A stretch of 64,000 bases of DNA from DASTPP01 sp035762175 (GCA_035762175.1 DASTPP010000279.1:3554-67553), one strand, 5' to 3'; shown: positions 8,165 through 22,984, counted from the first letter of the stretch. The notes: generated by a model from the sequence alone, not told the origin. Translations and numbers: made by a program.

Positions 8165-9283
8165 TCAGGCCCCGACGACGCGCTCGACGAACCAGCCGAG
8201 GCCGGCCAGCACGACGCCGGCGCTCAGGGCGCGCAGGCCGTGGCGGGCGAAGGCGGGGCTCTTGCGGGCCAGGGCGAGGGCGGGCAGCACGACGGCGAGC
8301 ACGGCGAGCTGGCCGGCCTCGACGCCGAGGTTGAACGAGACGAGCGCGCCGACCACCTCGGCCTTGGGCAGGGCGAGCTCTCGGAGGGCGCCGGCGAAGC
8401 CGAAGCCGTGCACCAGGCCGAAGGGGAAGGTGACGAGCCAGCGCCGGCCCTCGTTCTTGAGGACGAAGTTCTCGACGCCGACGTAGGCGATCGAGAGGGC
8501 GATGGCGGGCTCGACGAGGGCGGGGCTCGGGGCCCAGGCGCCGAGCGCCGCGGCGCCGAGGGTGAGCGAGTGCGCGAGGGTGAAGGCGCTGACGACGGCG
8601 ACGAGCGAGCGCAGGCGCGAGGCGACGAGCACCAGGCCGAAGAGGAAGACGAGGTGGTCGTAGCCGGTCAAGATGTGCTCGACGCCCATGCGAAAGAGCG
8701 CGAGGGGCCCCGAGCCCTCGGCGTGCGCCGAGGCCGCGCCGCCCTCGGGCAGGTCGAACGAGGCCGAGGTCTTGCCCCGCAGGGCGACGAACTCGGCGGG
8801 GCCGGCGCCCGCCTGGCGGAAGGCGCCGAGGTGGCGGTGGCCGGCGCCGAGCGCCTCGACGAAGGGCAGCGCGAGCGAGAGCGCGGGGGCGCGGCCGGGG
8901 CAGCGGAAGGCGGCGCGCACGAGCACGCCGTCTTCTTCGACGAGCGAGGCGGCGAGGGCGCCCTCGCGGGCGCAGGGGGCGCCGCCGCGGTCGGCCTTGA
9001 GCTGCGGGCCGAGGGCGCGCTCGAGCGCGGCGGACGCGGCGGCCTCGGCGGCGGAGAGCGCCCGGTCGCGGTCGGCGTCGAGCTCGGGCGCGAAGGCCAA
9101 GAGCTCGCCCCGGGCGAAGTAGAGCTCGGCCGAGAGCGCGTCGCCCGCGAGGGCGTACTCGCCCCGCGAGAGCCCGACGCTGTGGGCGAGCGCGGCGCCG
9201 GGCGAGAGCGCGAGCGCGGCGAAGAGGCCGAGCGCGGCGAGCGCGCGGTAAGCGGGAGAGCGAGGCGAGGAGGGCGCGCGCAT
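8165..9283 (-). CDS. HupE/UreJ family membrane protein
   Basis: 372 residues from ATG 9283 (a GTG at 9292 is possible). The signal-peptide-like start ends ALAHSVG. An extracytoplasmic domain of about 170 residues is followed by the HupE/UreJ_2 region: GVEHILTGYDHLVFLFGLVL, FTLAHSLTLGAAAL, YVGVENFV and FPFGLVHGFGFAGALRELAL, with the His residues typical of the family. HupE/UreJ proteins are thought to be metal (nickel/cobalt) permeases or accessory membrane proteins; longer versions like this one occur outside hydrogenase and urease operons and have no settled role. It follows the TPR and DUF4331 genes on the same strand, suggesting one functional unit. Confidence 0.85.
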   Translation of the reverse strand: MRAPSSPRSPAYRALAALGLFAALALSPGAALAHSVGLSRGEYALAGDALSAELYFARGELLAFAPELDADRDRALSAAEAAASAALERALGPQLKADRGGAPCAREGALAASLVEEDGVLVRAAFRCPGRAPALSLALPFVEALGAGHRHLGAFRQAGAGPAEFVALRGKTSASFDLPEGGAASAHAEGSGPLALFRMGVEHILTGYDHLVFLFGLVLVASRLRSLVAVVSAFTLAHSLTLGAAALGAWAPSPALVEPAIALSIAYVGVENFVLKNEGRRWLVTFPFGLVHGFGFAGALRELALPKAEVVGALVSFNLGVEAGQLAVLAVVLPALALARKSPAFARHGLRALSAGVVLAGLGWFVERVVGA

Positions 9284-9284
9284 C

Positions 9285-10565
9285 GTCGGCACCGGCGGGC
9301 TCGAAGTGGGGGTTGAGGGCGAGGGCCTGCGCGAGCAGCTTGCCGGCGCGGGCCTTGTCGCCGAGCGCCTGGGCGATGGCGCCGGCGTGGTAGAGCAGGG
9401 TGGCGTCCTTCGTGCCGAGCTCGAGCGCCCGGTCGCTCTCGGCCTTCGCCTCTTGCAGGCGCCCGGCGCGGTAGAGCGCCCAGGCGAGCGCGTCGTGGGT
9501 GTAGAGGTCGCCGCGGCCCTTGGCCTCTTCTTTGGCGAGGTGAAGCGCCTCGGCCGGGTCGCGGCGCTTGGTCGAGAGAAAGAGCGAGAGCGTGCGCGGG
9601 TCCGAGAGGCGGCCGCGGCGCTCGACCTCGGCGAAGGCCTGGTCGGCCCCGGCCCGGTCGCCGGCGCGCTCGCGCGCCTCGCCGAGCAGCCAGGCGGTCT
9701 CGACGAGGGGGCTCTTCTGGTCGGCCTTGGCGAAGAGCTCGGCCGCCCGGCCGGCGTCGCCGCGGGCGAGCGCGACGCGGCCCTTGCCGACGAGGGCGGG
9801 CGGGTAGTCGTGGAAGTGCGAGAGCGCGCGGTCGAAGCCGGCCTCGGCCCCCTCGACGTCGCCCTCGTGCCAGAAGAGCAGGGCGGCCTGCACCAGCATC
9901 CAGGCCCCGGGCTCGGGGTCGCGCGGGTCGAGGCCCGCGTCGATGGCCTGCCGGGCGACCGACTTCGCCCCGGCGACGTCGCCGCGCAGCCAGCGCAGGT
10001 ACGAGGCGCGCGAGAGCGAGGGCAGGTTCGGCTTGAAGTCGACCATGCGCTGGGCGGCCTCGACCGCGAGGCCGTGGCGCCCGAGCTCGAGGGCCGCGTC
10101 GCTGAGCACGCCGAGGGCGATGAGGTCGTCGGGGCGCTTCGCGAGGATCTGCTCGGCGAGGCCGCGGGCCTCGTCGAACTTGTGCTCGTTCAGCCGCACC
10201 TGCGCCCGCAGCCCGAGGCCGAGGCCGCTCTCGGCCTCGATGCCGAGCACGCGCTCGGCGCAGGCGTCGGCGTGGGCGTAGTAGCCCGGGTCGCCCGTCT
10301 CGCGGGCCTTGCGCACCCAGGCGCGCCCGAGCAGCACCCAGCTCTCGACCCGCTCGGGCTGCACCGCGAGGCGCTTCTGGTGCTGCTCGATGAGGGCGTC
10401 GACGGCGGCCTGGCCGCCGGGCGGCGCCAGGGCGAGCGCGTCGCGCGCGGGGGCGCCGCCCGCCTTCGGCGCCGAGGCCGCGCGGGCCTCGGGCGCCGAA
10501 GGGGGGGCGGGGCGGTTCTTGCCGCAGGCCGGCAGCGCGATGGCGGCGGCGAGCGCCGCCGCCAT
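9285..10565 (-). CDS. TPR-repeat lipoprotein (3' end not resolved)
   Basis: The visible coding part is about 427 residues. MAAALAAAIALPAC gives a short lipoprotein signal with an LPAC lipobox, then an Ala/Pro linker, then about ten helix-turn-helix units of the TPR type (for example YPPALVGKGRVALARGDAGR and THDALAWALYRAGRLQEAKA, ending in ALALNPHFEP). TPR proteins are scaffolds for protein contacts. The frame has no stop where the HupE-like gene begins; it stays open for another 6.6 kb to 2664, which cannot be a real protein, so the end given is only where the TPR-like sequence stops. A lost stop or an indel near 9285 is likely. Confidence 0.7.
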
Positions 10566-10711
10566 CGCGAAGCGGCGCCGCCCGGGGGCACGCCCCCGGC
10601 GCCCGGGGGCGCCTTCGGCGTGCGACGTGAATCAGGTGCTCTTGGTCACGGCTCGAAGTACGGGCGGGGCGGCGGGGGCGGTTCCGGGCGGGGGGCGGGT
10701 TCGGGCCGCGA

Positions 10712-12187
10712 CTAGCGGCGGCGGGCGGTGCCGAGGGCGTCGCCGGCGCCGGCGAAGTTGCCGTGGCCCTCTTCGAAGCCGCGCCAGGGCCGCGCCAGCC
10801 AGGGGAAGGACGTGCGGTAGTTGGCGTCGTTGTTGCTGATGTTGTCGCCGATGCCGGCGAAGGGGTCGCCGACGAGGAAGAGCGAGGCGAGCACGTCGGT
10901 CACGTCGGCCTGCTCCTGGTTCGGCGCCGCGCCGCCGGGGATCGACCGGCCGTTCGGGAACGACGAGGCCACCTTCAGGTCGACGCGCAGCACGTCGCCC
11001 GTCTTGCCCGGCTCCTTCGGGATGGTGTGCCCGAGGAAGTCGAGGTTGATCGCGCTCAGGATGTCGACCCGGTTCGACTGGAGCTTGTTCAGGTCGGTCT
11101 CGACGCCGAGGGCGTTGAGCTGGTCGTAGAAGCCGACGGCGTCGGCGTCGCGCACGATGACCGGGTTGAGGAAGTACGCGCCGAAGAGCTTGACCTCGTC
11201 CTTGGGGTCGGAGCGGTTCCACTTGTCCTTGTCCTGCAGGCCGATGACGACCTCGTTGACGAGCGGCAGGCCGAGGCGCGACACCTGGACGAAGGGGCCG
11301 ACGTCGAGGCGGGTGCCGTCGTTGCGCAAGACGGACACCTTGCGGCGGCTGGCCGAGGCGTAGACGCCGACCACGTCGGCGTTCTTCGGGTCCACGTTGT
11401 TCTTGGCGGCGGGGATGCGGCCGACGGGGATCTCGAGCGCGATGGCGTGGCAGTTGAAGCCCTTGACGCCGTCGACGCCGCTCTGGGGCTGGGCGAGCAG
11501 CTGGCGGAAGTTGGCGAGGTCGAAGGTGGCGCCGAGGTCGACGTAGAAGCCGTCGTCGCGGGGGCCGGCCCAGACGAAGCCGCCGCCGTTGAGCGGCTTG
11601 AGGAACTTGTCGCCCGTCGCGAACTGCTCGTAGGCGTCGTTGCTGTCGCCGATCTGCAGCGCCACGGCGTTGGTGCGCGGGCCGATGTTCGGCGGGGCGA
11701 CGGGCACGTCCTTGGCGATGATCTTCGAGCCGGCGACGCCCGCCACCACCTCGCGCACCGTGTACGTCTGCTGCTGGCCCGCGATCTGCGAGAAGAACTC
11801 CTTGCCGCCGCCGAGCGGGGCCTTCAGGTCCGCCACGTCGACCTTGGGGAAGTCGTTGCTGTTGAACTCGATCTGGTAGGTGACGACCTCGTTGAGGACG
11901 CCGTCGCCGCGCGTCACGTGGACCTCGTAGAGCACGTCGTCCGAGAACTTGTTGAAGTTCGGGCCGCCCGAGGGCTCTTCGAGGGGGTTGTAGGCCGCGA
12001 TGACCGTGAGGGTCGCGTTCGGCTGACCGGGGTTGGTCATGAAGGCCCAGAGGTCGGTGTTGTCCGCCGTGGGGTCTTCGCCGATGGCCGGCGCCTCGCG
12101 GTGGCTCGAGGCCTCCGCGGTCGAGGGGAGGCCGAGGGTGCCCGCCGCGGCCAGGGCCGCGGTCAACCATGCCAAACAAGTCTTCAT
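10712..12187 (-). CDS. DUF4331 domain-containing secreted protein
   Basis: 491 residues, ATG 12187 with AAAGGAAC upstream. A signal peptide (MKTCLAWLTAALAAAGTLG) is cleaved before ASSHREAP, the hallmark N-terminus of DUF4331 proteins. Further family features are DNTDLWAFMTNP, NFNKFSDDVLYEVHV and the late TDVLASLFLVGDPFAGIGDN. Members are large secreted beta-rich proteins of unknown function, frequently encoded near TPR proteins and HupE-like membrane proteins, as here. It starts 42 bases after the propeller-like lipoprotein ends, so cotranscription is likely. Confidence 0.88.
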   Translation of the reverse strand: MKTCLAWLTAALAAAGTLGLPSTAEASSHREAPAIGEDPTADNTDLWAFMTNPGQPNATLTVIAAYNPLEEPSGGPNFNKFSDDVLYEVHVTRGDGVLNEVVTYQIEFNSNDFPKVDVADLKAPLGGGKEFFSQIAGQQQTYTVREVVAGVAGSKIIAKDVPVAPPNIGPRTNAVALQIGDSNDAYEQFATGDKFLKPLNGGGFVWAGPRDDGFYVDLGATFDLANFRQLLAQPQSGVDGVKGFNCHAIALEIPVGRIPAAKNNVDPKNADVVGVYASASRRKVSVLRNDGTRLDVGPFVQVSRLGLPLVNEVVIGLQDKDKWNRSDPKDEVKLFGAYFLNPVIVRDADAVGFYDQLNALGVETDLNKLQSNRVDILSAINLDFLGHTIPKEPGKTGDVLRVDLKVASSFPNGRSIPGGAAPNQEQADVTDVLASLFLVGDPFAGIGDNISNNDANYRTSFPWLARPWRGFEEGHGNFAGAGDALGTARRR

Positions 12188-12228
12188 CGCTAACGTTCCT
12201 TTGCCTTCCGTCCGTCCGTCCGCAGCCT

Positions 12229-13260
12229 TCACTCCCAAATCAGAAACAGCGTGCCCTGGCCGTTCGCGAGCGAGTCCACCCAGGCGTAGACCTCCGAGCC
12301 GACCGCGCGGTGCAGCCCCGCCGGCTCGATGAAGTCGCTGATGCCCCGGTCGAACTTGCCCTGCTCGCCCGTCGCCAGGTCGTGGCGCACGGCGGCGCCC
12401 TTGGTCGACACGATGATGGCGCTGCCGTCGCCCGAGACCGTGATCCCGGCGGGGAAGCCCACGTTCTCGACCGTCGCGACCACCTCGGGGCGGCCGTCCT
12501 TGACGCGCAGGATCGTGCCCGTGCCGGGCTCGAGGCCCGCGTCGAGCGCGTAGACGTCGCCCCGGTCCGAGAGCGCCACGCCGACCGGGTCGACGAAGCC
12601 CTCGCCCGCGGCCAGCGCCTCGGCCGCGCCGCCGGAGGCCGGCAGCCGGTAGACGCCCGGGCCCCGGTCGCCGCGGCCGACGACGTAGAGCATGTCGCCG
12701 CCGCGGTCCTTGCCCAGCGTGATCGAGCGGACCTCGATGCGGTCGGCGCCCGCCACCGGCGAGGGCGTGCCGCCCTCGGCCGGCAGCACGAAGATGCGGC
12801 CGCCGTCGTTCTCCTCGTCGATCGACGCGCCGAGGTCGGCGACGTAGACGCTCTTGCCGTCCGACGACGTCGTGATCGAGAAGGGCGAGGTGAGCACGTC
12901 GCCCTGGTCGATGCGCGCGGGCGCCGAGGCCTTGTCGGTGCTCGAGCCCGTCTGGCGGAAGACCGCCGGCGTGCCCTCCGGCGTCATCGCCGTGAAGAAG
13001 AGCTCGCAGCCGCTCGGGCTGGGCGTCGCGTCGAGCGGTTGCACGAACGCGCCCGCGGCGTCGCCCATCGCCGCCACCTTCGCCTGCGTCACCGCGCCGC
13101 GCCCGGTCGCCGGGTAACACGTCTCGCCGGGCCGCCCCGCCGAGTCGCCGTCGTCGTCGTCGTCGCCGCCGCTCTTGCAGCCCTGGGCCATCACGGAGAC
13201 CAGCCCCGCGGCGGCCGCGAGCAGCGCCAGGCGGCGGAGCCCCAACCGAACGCCCGTCAT
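12229..13260 (-). CDS. Lipoprotein with beta-propeller-like (NHL/YncE-like) repeats
   Basis: 343 residues from ATG 13260. The signal is RLALLAAAAGLVSVMAQGC with a lipobox Cys, then an Asp-rich stretch (GGDDDDDGD). The rest shows five or six similar blades with S.DG..vYvaD or s.rGdvYalDaG cores (SSDGKSVYVADLG, LSDRGDVYALDAG, VSGDGSAIIVSTKG), the pattern of NHL/SMP-30/YncE-like propellers. Role unknown; possibly a surface binding protein working with the DUF4331 protein. Its ATG overlaps the stop of a 23-codon upstream ORF (ATGA). Confidence 0.7.
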   Translation of the reverse strand: MTGVRLGLRRLALLAAAAGLVSVMAQGCKSGGDDDDDGDSAGRPGETCYPATGRGAVTQAKVAAMGDAAGAFVQPLDATPSPSGCELFFTAMTPEGTPAVFRQTGSSTDKASAPARIDQGDVLTSPFSITTSSDGKSVYVADLGASIDEENDGGRIFVLPAEGGTPSPVAGADRIEVRSITLGKDRGGDMLYVVGRGDRGPGVYRLPASGGAAEALAAGEGFVDPVGVALSDRGDVYALDAGLEPGTGTILRVKDGRPEVVATVENVGFPAGITVSGDGSAIIVSTKGAAVRHDLATGEQGKFDRGISDFIEPAGLHRAVGSEVYAWVDSLANGQGTLFLIWE

Positions 13261-13328
13261 GGCCGCCCCCGGGGCGGTGCCGTCCGCCTGCCTGCGTCCT
13301 GCGCGTGTCGTTCCCGTCTGTCCGTCAT
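13257..13328 (-). CDS. Putative 23-residue leader ORF coupled to the propeller lipoprotein
   Basis: ATG at 13328 follows a strong GAGAAGGAAACG Shine-Dalgarno, better than the one in front of the lipoprotein. It encodes MTDRRERHAQ... rich in Arg, and its TGA overlaps the lipoprotein ATG (ATGA, 13257-13260). The arrangement is that of a translational-coupling leader. It could instead mark simply a ribosome loading site. Confidence 0.45.
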   Translation of the reverse strand: MTDRRERHAQDAGRRTAPPRGRP

Positions 13329-13789
13329 GGTCGTTTCCTTCTCTCAAGTGCGTGCGAGACAAACCCCGGCCGCCGCCCGAAGCGCCTTTCGGCGGGCCGC
13401 GGCCTTTACCCGTCGGGCCCGACGGCGGCGCGTCGACGGGGTCGACCCGTCGCCGCCCTCGGCCCTGTTGCTCCCCTTACGACCCACCCGCCGACGCGGT
13501 TCCGAACGCGCGCGGGGTCGAATCCGTTCGTCTACGGAGCCCGCCCCGTTGGCCGCCCCCGCGCGCCCCGGCGCCCGGCGCGCCCGCCCCCGCGCGCCGG
13601 GAAGCCCGCAGGCCAGGCGCCTGCGCGAGATGACCGCCGAGCGCCCGCCCCCGCGCGCCGGGAAGCCCGCCCTCGCCCGCGCGCCGCGCGGCCTCGTTCG
13701 GCCGCGTCGCGGGCCCGTGGGACGGGCGCGGGCGGGCGCGCGACGGCGCGGCCGGGGGGGGGCGTACGCCCGGGGCCGGCGGGCGGTTT
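13329..13789. other. Intergenic stretch without a recognised gene; one direct repeat
   Basis: No reading frame here has convincing composition. A direct repeat of about 30 bp (core GCGCGCCGGGAAGCCCGC) occurs at 13580-13609 and 13641-13670. The promoter of the DUF4331-cluster genes should lie in 13330-13450, but I see no good consensus. Confidence 0.5.
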
Positions 13790-14450
13790 CGATCTTTTTT
13801 GAAGAAGGGCAGCAGCCCAGAAAGAAGGAAGGGCGAGAACCAGAGCGCCTCGAAGCGCAGGAAGCGCGCGCCCTCGGCGCTCAGCACGCGCCGGCCGATG
13901 GGGGCGACGGGGACGGGCTGCCAGGGCGCTCGTCGCCTTGACCACGAGGCGGAAGCCCAGGTCGTCGGGCTCGGTGAATTGGAAGTCGGAAACGCCGAGG
14001 CCGGCGCCGTCCGCGGCCGGCAGCGAATCGATATAAAGATCGTATTCGAGGGTAGCGTCGGCGATCTGAAACGCCCCCCGGGCCGGAACGTCTTGACGAG
14101 AGAGGGCCGGTCGCCCTCGGGCGACGCGACGTGCAACGAGTTCGGCGGCGGCGGCCGGGGCGGCGCGGGCGGCCGGGGCGGCGCGGCGGGGGGCGAAAGC
14201 GGCGCGGCGGGCGAGAGCGGGGCGGGCGGCGCGGGCGGCGGGCGAGAGCGGCGCGGGCGGGGCAGGCGGGGTGGGCGGGGTGGGCGGCGGCGCGGCGGGC
14301 GAGAGCGGCGCGGGCGGCGCCGGGGGCGCGGGCGGCGGGCGCGGCCGATCGTGCGGGGTGACGATGGGGGCGCGCGCGGCGGGCGGCTCAGCGGGGGGCG
14401 GGCGCCGCGGTGACGACCGGGCCGGCGGAGACGACGCGAGGCGTTATAAC
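13790..14450 (-). pseudogene. Doubly frameshifted gene with a Pro/Ala-rich N-terminal part
   Basis: On the minus strand the coding signal changes frame twice. First frame: PNSLHVASPEGDRPSLVKTF, preceded by a long Pro/Ala tract. Second frame, from about 14075: AFQIADATLEYDLYIDSLPA through EPDDLGFRLVVKATSA, clearly protein-like with G/C third positions. Third frame (same as the first), from about 13930: PWQPVPVAPIGRRVL through LRFEALWFSPFLLSGLLPFF. The first shift falls in a run of six Gs, the second in a CCC run, so the two indels compensate. No family recognised. Ends are approximate. Either the gene has decayed or the assembly has homopolymer errors. Confidence 0.5.
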
Positions 14451-14509
14451 TGACAAAAACCTGCCAAACCCGGCCCCCCGTCGATCGCTTGTGACCGCGG
14501 CCTTGGGGT

Positions 14510-19995
<5,486 letters not shown>

Positions 19996-19999
<4 letters not shown>

Positions 20000-20025
20000 G
20001 GGCCGGGCCGGGCGGCGGCCCTCAG
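19996..20025. terminator. Hairpin whose arms contain both convergent stop codons
   Basis: CTGAGGGCCG (19996-20005) and CGGCCCTCAG (20016-20025) are perfect complements with a 10-base loop. The left arm contains the UvrA TGA (19997-19999), the right arm the aminopeptidase stop (20022-20024). Works as a terminator on either strand; no U-tract. Confidence 0.75.
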
Positions 20026-22718
20026 TACTTCTTGAAGAACGCGACCGCGCCCTCGCGCTGCGCGCCCACGTACGCCGCGCACAGCCGCATCGCCTCGAGC
20101 GCCTGCTCGAGCTGGCGGGGCCCGCCCGGGTACTTGGTCGAGCGGCTCGCGAAGAAGGCGCGCGCGTCGGCCTCGCGCGCCCCGTCGCAGGTCGCCGACG
20201 CGACGAAGGGCAGCGCGGCGACGTAGGGCGCCGGCAGCTTCGCGGCGAGCACGTCGAAGTTCTCCTTGACGAAGTCGTACGCGAGCTCGCGCCCCTCGCG
20301 CGACCCGGGCGCGAAGAGAATCGGCTGCAGCTCGCGCGGGTCGAACTCGTCGCCGCGCAAGAGCTCGAGCGCCTGCCGGTAGAGCGCCGGGTCGCGGAAC
20401 TCGCCGAGCGCCGCCAAGAGGCGCGGCCGGTCGCGCCGGTCGGCCGAGCGCTTGGCCGCCCCGCGCAGCTGCTCGAAGAGCGCGCGGTCGCCCCCGGACG
20501 CCGCGACCCGCAGCGCCGCGCCGATGACCCCCGGCTCGGCCGCCTTCGGGTCGGCGAGCCAGCGCTTGACGAGCCCCGCCGCCGCCGCGCGCACCTCGGG
20601 GTCGCCGCCCTGATCGCCCACGAGCTCGGCGAGCACCGGCCGGAGCAGCCGCTCGTCGTCGCCCTCGCCCTTGGTCGACGCCCAGCCGAGCGCCTTCTGC
20701 CGCGCGCCGAAGATCTGGCGCACGAAGCGCTGGTAGTTCGGCCGCGACGAGTCGGGCAGCAGGGGGCCGCCGAGCAGCCGCACGATGTCGGCGACGGCCT
20801 CGGTCACCTCGCGCCGCCTCTCGCCCTTGAACGAGGGCAGCGGCGCGAGCGCCTCGCCCGCCGGCAGCTTGCCCCCCTTGAAGAGCGCCTCGACGTCGTC
20901 GAGCGCCGCCACGAGCTCGGGCAGGCTGAGGTGCTTGCCCCCGTCGCGCAAGAGGCGCCCGAGCAGCTCGCCCCCGGGCCGCGAGCGGTAGTAGCCGACC
21001 CCCGCCTCGTTCGGCCAGAGCCAGGCCGGGCAGCCCGCCCCCTGGTCGAGCGGCACCTCGGCCTCGGCCCCCCCGAGCGTCGCGCACGAGCGCCCCTCGC
21101 CCGCCCCCGCCCCGTAGCGCAGGCACACCGGCACCTGCCAGGTCTGCGCCGCGCTGCCCGCCGAGCCGACCGGCAAGAAGCGCTCTTGCCGGAGCCTCGC
21201 CGAGGGCGCCCCGCGGCAGTTCAGCTCGACCGACACGAGCGGCGCGCCCGTCTGATCAAGGAAGCTCGCGAACGCCGGCCCGAGGTCGCGCCCCGCCGCC
21301 CGCCCGAGCGCGCTCACGAAGTCGGCCGCCGTGGCGTTGCCCCACGCGTGCTTCTCGAGGAAGGCCCGCACCCCCTTCTTGAAGGTCTCCTCGCCGAGCG
21401 AGCGCTCGAACATCGCGAGCACCGTCGCGCCCTTCTGGTAGGTGATGCCGTCGAAGGCGTTGGCGATGTCGTCGGACGTCTCGATGGGCTGGCGCACCTT
21501 GCGCGCGCTCGTCAGCACGTCGCTCGCGAGCGCCTGCGACCGGTAGCCGATGACGTCGACCCCGCGCGACCACTCGGGCCGGAAGGGCCCGATGATCTTG
21601 CCCTCCATCCAGGTCGCGAACGACTCGTTCAGCCAGACGTCGTCCCACCACGCCGCCGTCACCAGGTTGCCGAACCACTGGTGCGCGAACTCGTGCGCCG
21701 CGACGTACGAGTACTCGCGCTGAAACTGCACGCTCTCGTCTTCGGGCTTCGCGAGCAGCGCGTTCTGCGCGAACGTGACGAGCCCCGGGTGCTCCATCGC
21801 CGTGAACGAGTTCGGCATCGGCACCGCGATGACGTCGAGCTTCTCGTACGGGTAGGGGGTGCCGAAGTAGGCCTCGAGCCGCTCGAGCAGCTGCCCCGAG
21901 ACCGCCGCCGCCCACCGCGCCTGCGCCCGCTTGCCCGCCGGCGCCAGAATGCGCACCGCGACCTTGTTCTGCCCCGCCCGCCCCGCCTCGACCGCGTCGT
22001 AGGGCCCCGCGGCGAAGGCCACGAGGTAGCTCGGCAGCGGCTTGGTCGGCGCGAAGGCGACGGCCTTGCGCCCCGGCCGCGCGGGCCCCTCGGACACCTG
22101 CGGCGTGTTCGCGTACGCCGCGTCCCCCTCGGGCACCTCGAGCGTCAGCTGCCAGGGCACCTTGAACGAGGGCTCGTCAAAGCAGGGGAAGACCCGCCGC
22201 GCGTACGTCGCCTCGAACTGCGTCATCGCGTACCAGCGCTCGCCCTCTTTCTGGGTGAAGAGCCCCTCATCACCCTGGAACGACACGCCCCCCCGGTACT
22301 CGACGTGCAGCCGCGCCTTGCCCGCCGCGATCGGGCGCTCGGGCCGGAACCCGAGGAACTCGCCCCCCCCGTCGACCGCCCGCGCCGGCACCGGCGCGCC
22401 GCCCGCCTCGAAGTGCGCCTCGCGCACCGTCAGCCCCGTGCCGTTCAACCAGAGCACCGAGGTCGCCTCGTCGAGCGCCAGATCGATGTCGATGCTGCCC
22501 TCGAACTCGCGCTCGCCCGGCGTCAGCGACACCCGCGCCGCGTAGCGCTCGGGCCGCACCGATCGCCCGAGCCGAAGGGCGGGCGGCTTCGGCGCCTCGG
22601 CCGCGCCCCCCGCGGCGGGGGCCGAAGCGCCCGCGCGCGGCGCCGAAGCGCGATCGGACGCGCAGGCGGCCGCGGCGAGACAAACGCCGGCCGAAACGGC
22701 CCAGCGGCGCACGTTCAT
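20022..22718 (-). CDS. M1-family zinc aminopeptidase, lipoprotein
   Basis: 898 residues from ATG 22718, with a strong GAGGAGG upstream. MNVRRWAVSAGVCLAAAACA is a lipoprotein signal, so the enzyme is probably anchored in the cell envelope. The catalytic domain is intact: the exopeptidase motif as TAMEH (306-310, GAMEN in most members), zinc site HEFAHQWFG (His342, His346) and Glu365 in NESFATW, plus the catalytic Tyr region FDGITYQKGA. About 300 C-terminal residues form the helical ERAP1_C-type domain. M1 enzymes remove N-terminal residues from peptides; a role in feeding on external protein or in envelope peptide turnover would suit a myxobacterium. Confidence 0.92.
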   Translation of the reverse strand: MNVRRWAVSAGVCLAAAACASDRASAPRAGASAPAAGGAAEAPKPPALRLGRSVRPERYAARVSLTPGEREFEGSIDIDLALDEATSVLWLNGTGLTVREAHFEAGGAPVPARAVDGGGEFLGFRPERPIAAGKARLHVEYRGGVSFQGDEGLFTQKEGERWYAMTQFEATYARRVFPCFDEPSFKVPWQLTLEVPEGDAAYANTPQVSEGPARPGRKAVAFAPTKPLPSYLVAFAAGPYDAVEAGRAGQNKVAVRILAPAGKRAQARWAAAVSGQLLERLEAYFGTPYPYEKLDVIAVPMPNSFTAMEHPGLVTFAQNALLAKPEDESVQFQREYSYVAAHEFAHQWFGNLVTAAWWDDVWLNESFATWMEGKIIGPFRPEWSRGVDVIGYRSQALASDVLTSARKVRQPIETSDDIANAFDGITYQKGATVLAMFERSLGEETFKKGVRAFLEKHAWGNATAADFVSALGRAAGRDLGPAFASFLDQTGAPLVSVELNCRGAPSARLRQERFLPVGSAGSAAQTWQVPVCLRYGAGAGEGRSCATLGGAEAEVPLDQGAGCPAWLWPNEAGVGYYRSRPGGELLGRLLRDGGKHLSLPELVAALDDVEALFKGGKLPAGEALAPLPSFKGERRREVTEAVADIVRLLGGPLLPDSSRPNYQRFVRQIFGARQKALGWASTKGEGDDERLLRPVLAELVGDQGGDPEVRAAAAGLVKRWLADPKAAEPGVIGAALRVAASGGDRALFEQLRGAAKRSADRRDRPRLLAALGEFRDPALYRQALELLRGDEFDPRELQPILFAPGSREGRELAYDFVKENFDVLAAKLPAPYVAALPFVASATCDGAREADARAFFASRSTKYPGGPRQLEQALEAMRLCAAYVGAQREGAVAFFKKY

Positions 22719-22897
22719 AGAGACCTCCTCCTCATCAGGTAGAACACCCAAGCGGCCCCGCAGTTCGCCGCCTTCGAGCGGTTGCCGGGCCGGCCGAGCC
22801 TACCTCGCGGCCCCCTGAGGCCCGAGGCCCCATGTCAAAGCGGGGGCGACGCCCAAGCAAGATGCCAAAGAGCAAAAGGCGAGCCAAGTATCGAATT

Positions 22898-22936
22898 TTG
22901 ACATTTGAATGACAGATATTGACTTCTGTCATTTCA
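22898..22936 (+). promoter_or_regulatory. Promoter with TetR-type operator before the aldo/keto reductase
   Basis: TTGACA at 22898-22903 is a good -35 element. Directly downstream is a dyad, TGAATGACAG (22906-22915) and CTGTCATTTCA (22926-22936), with a 10-base spacer, so a bound dimer would cover the -10 region. The surrounding AT-rich stretch stands out from the rest of the window. The TetR-family gene at the end of the operon is the obvious candidate to bind here. Confidence 0.72.
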
Positions 22937-22984
22937 AGGCTAAGCTCGAGTTGTCAGTCAGGGTTTGCACCCCGGGAGAACACC

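Noticed and set aside
2664..10565. Very long minus-strand open frame of 2,633 codons
   Set aside because: It only joins the TPR lipoprotein and the ornithine-cyclodeaminase-type gene through antisense and out-of-frame DNA; the middle has Arg/Pro/Ala shadow composition.
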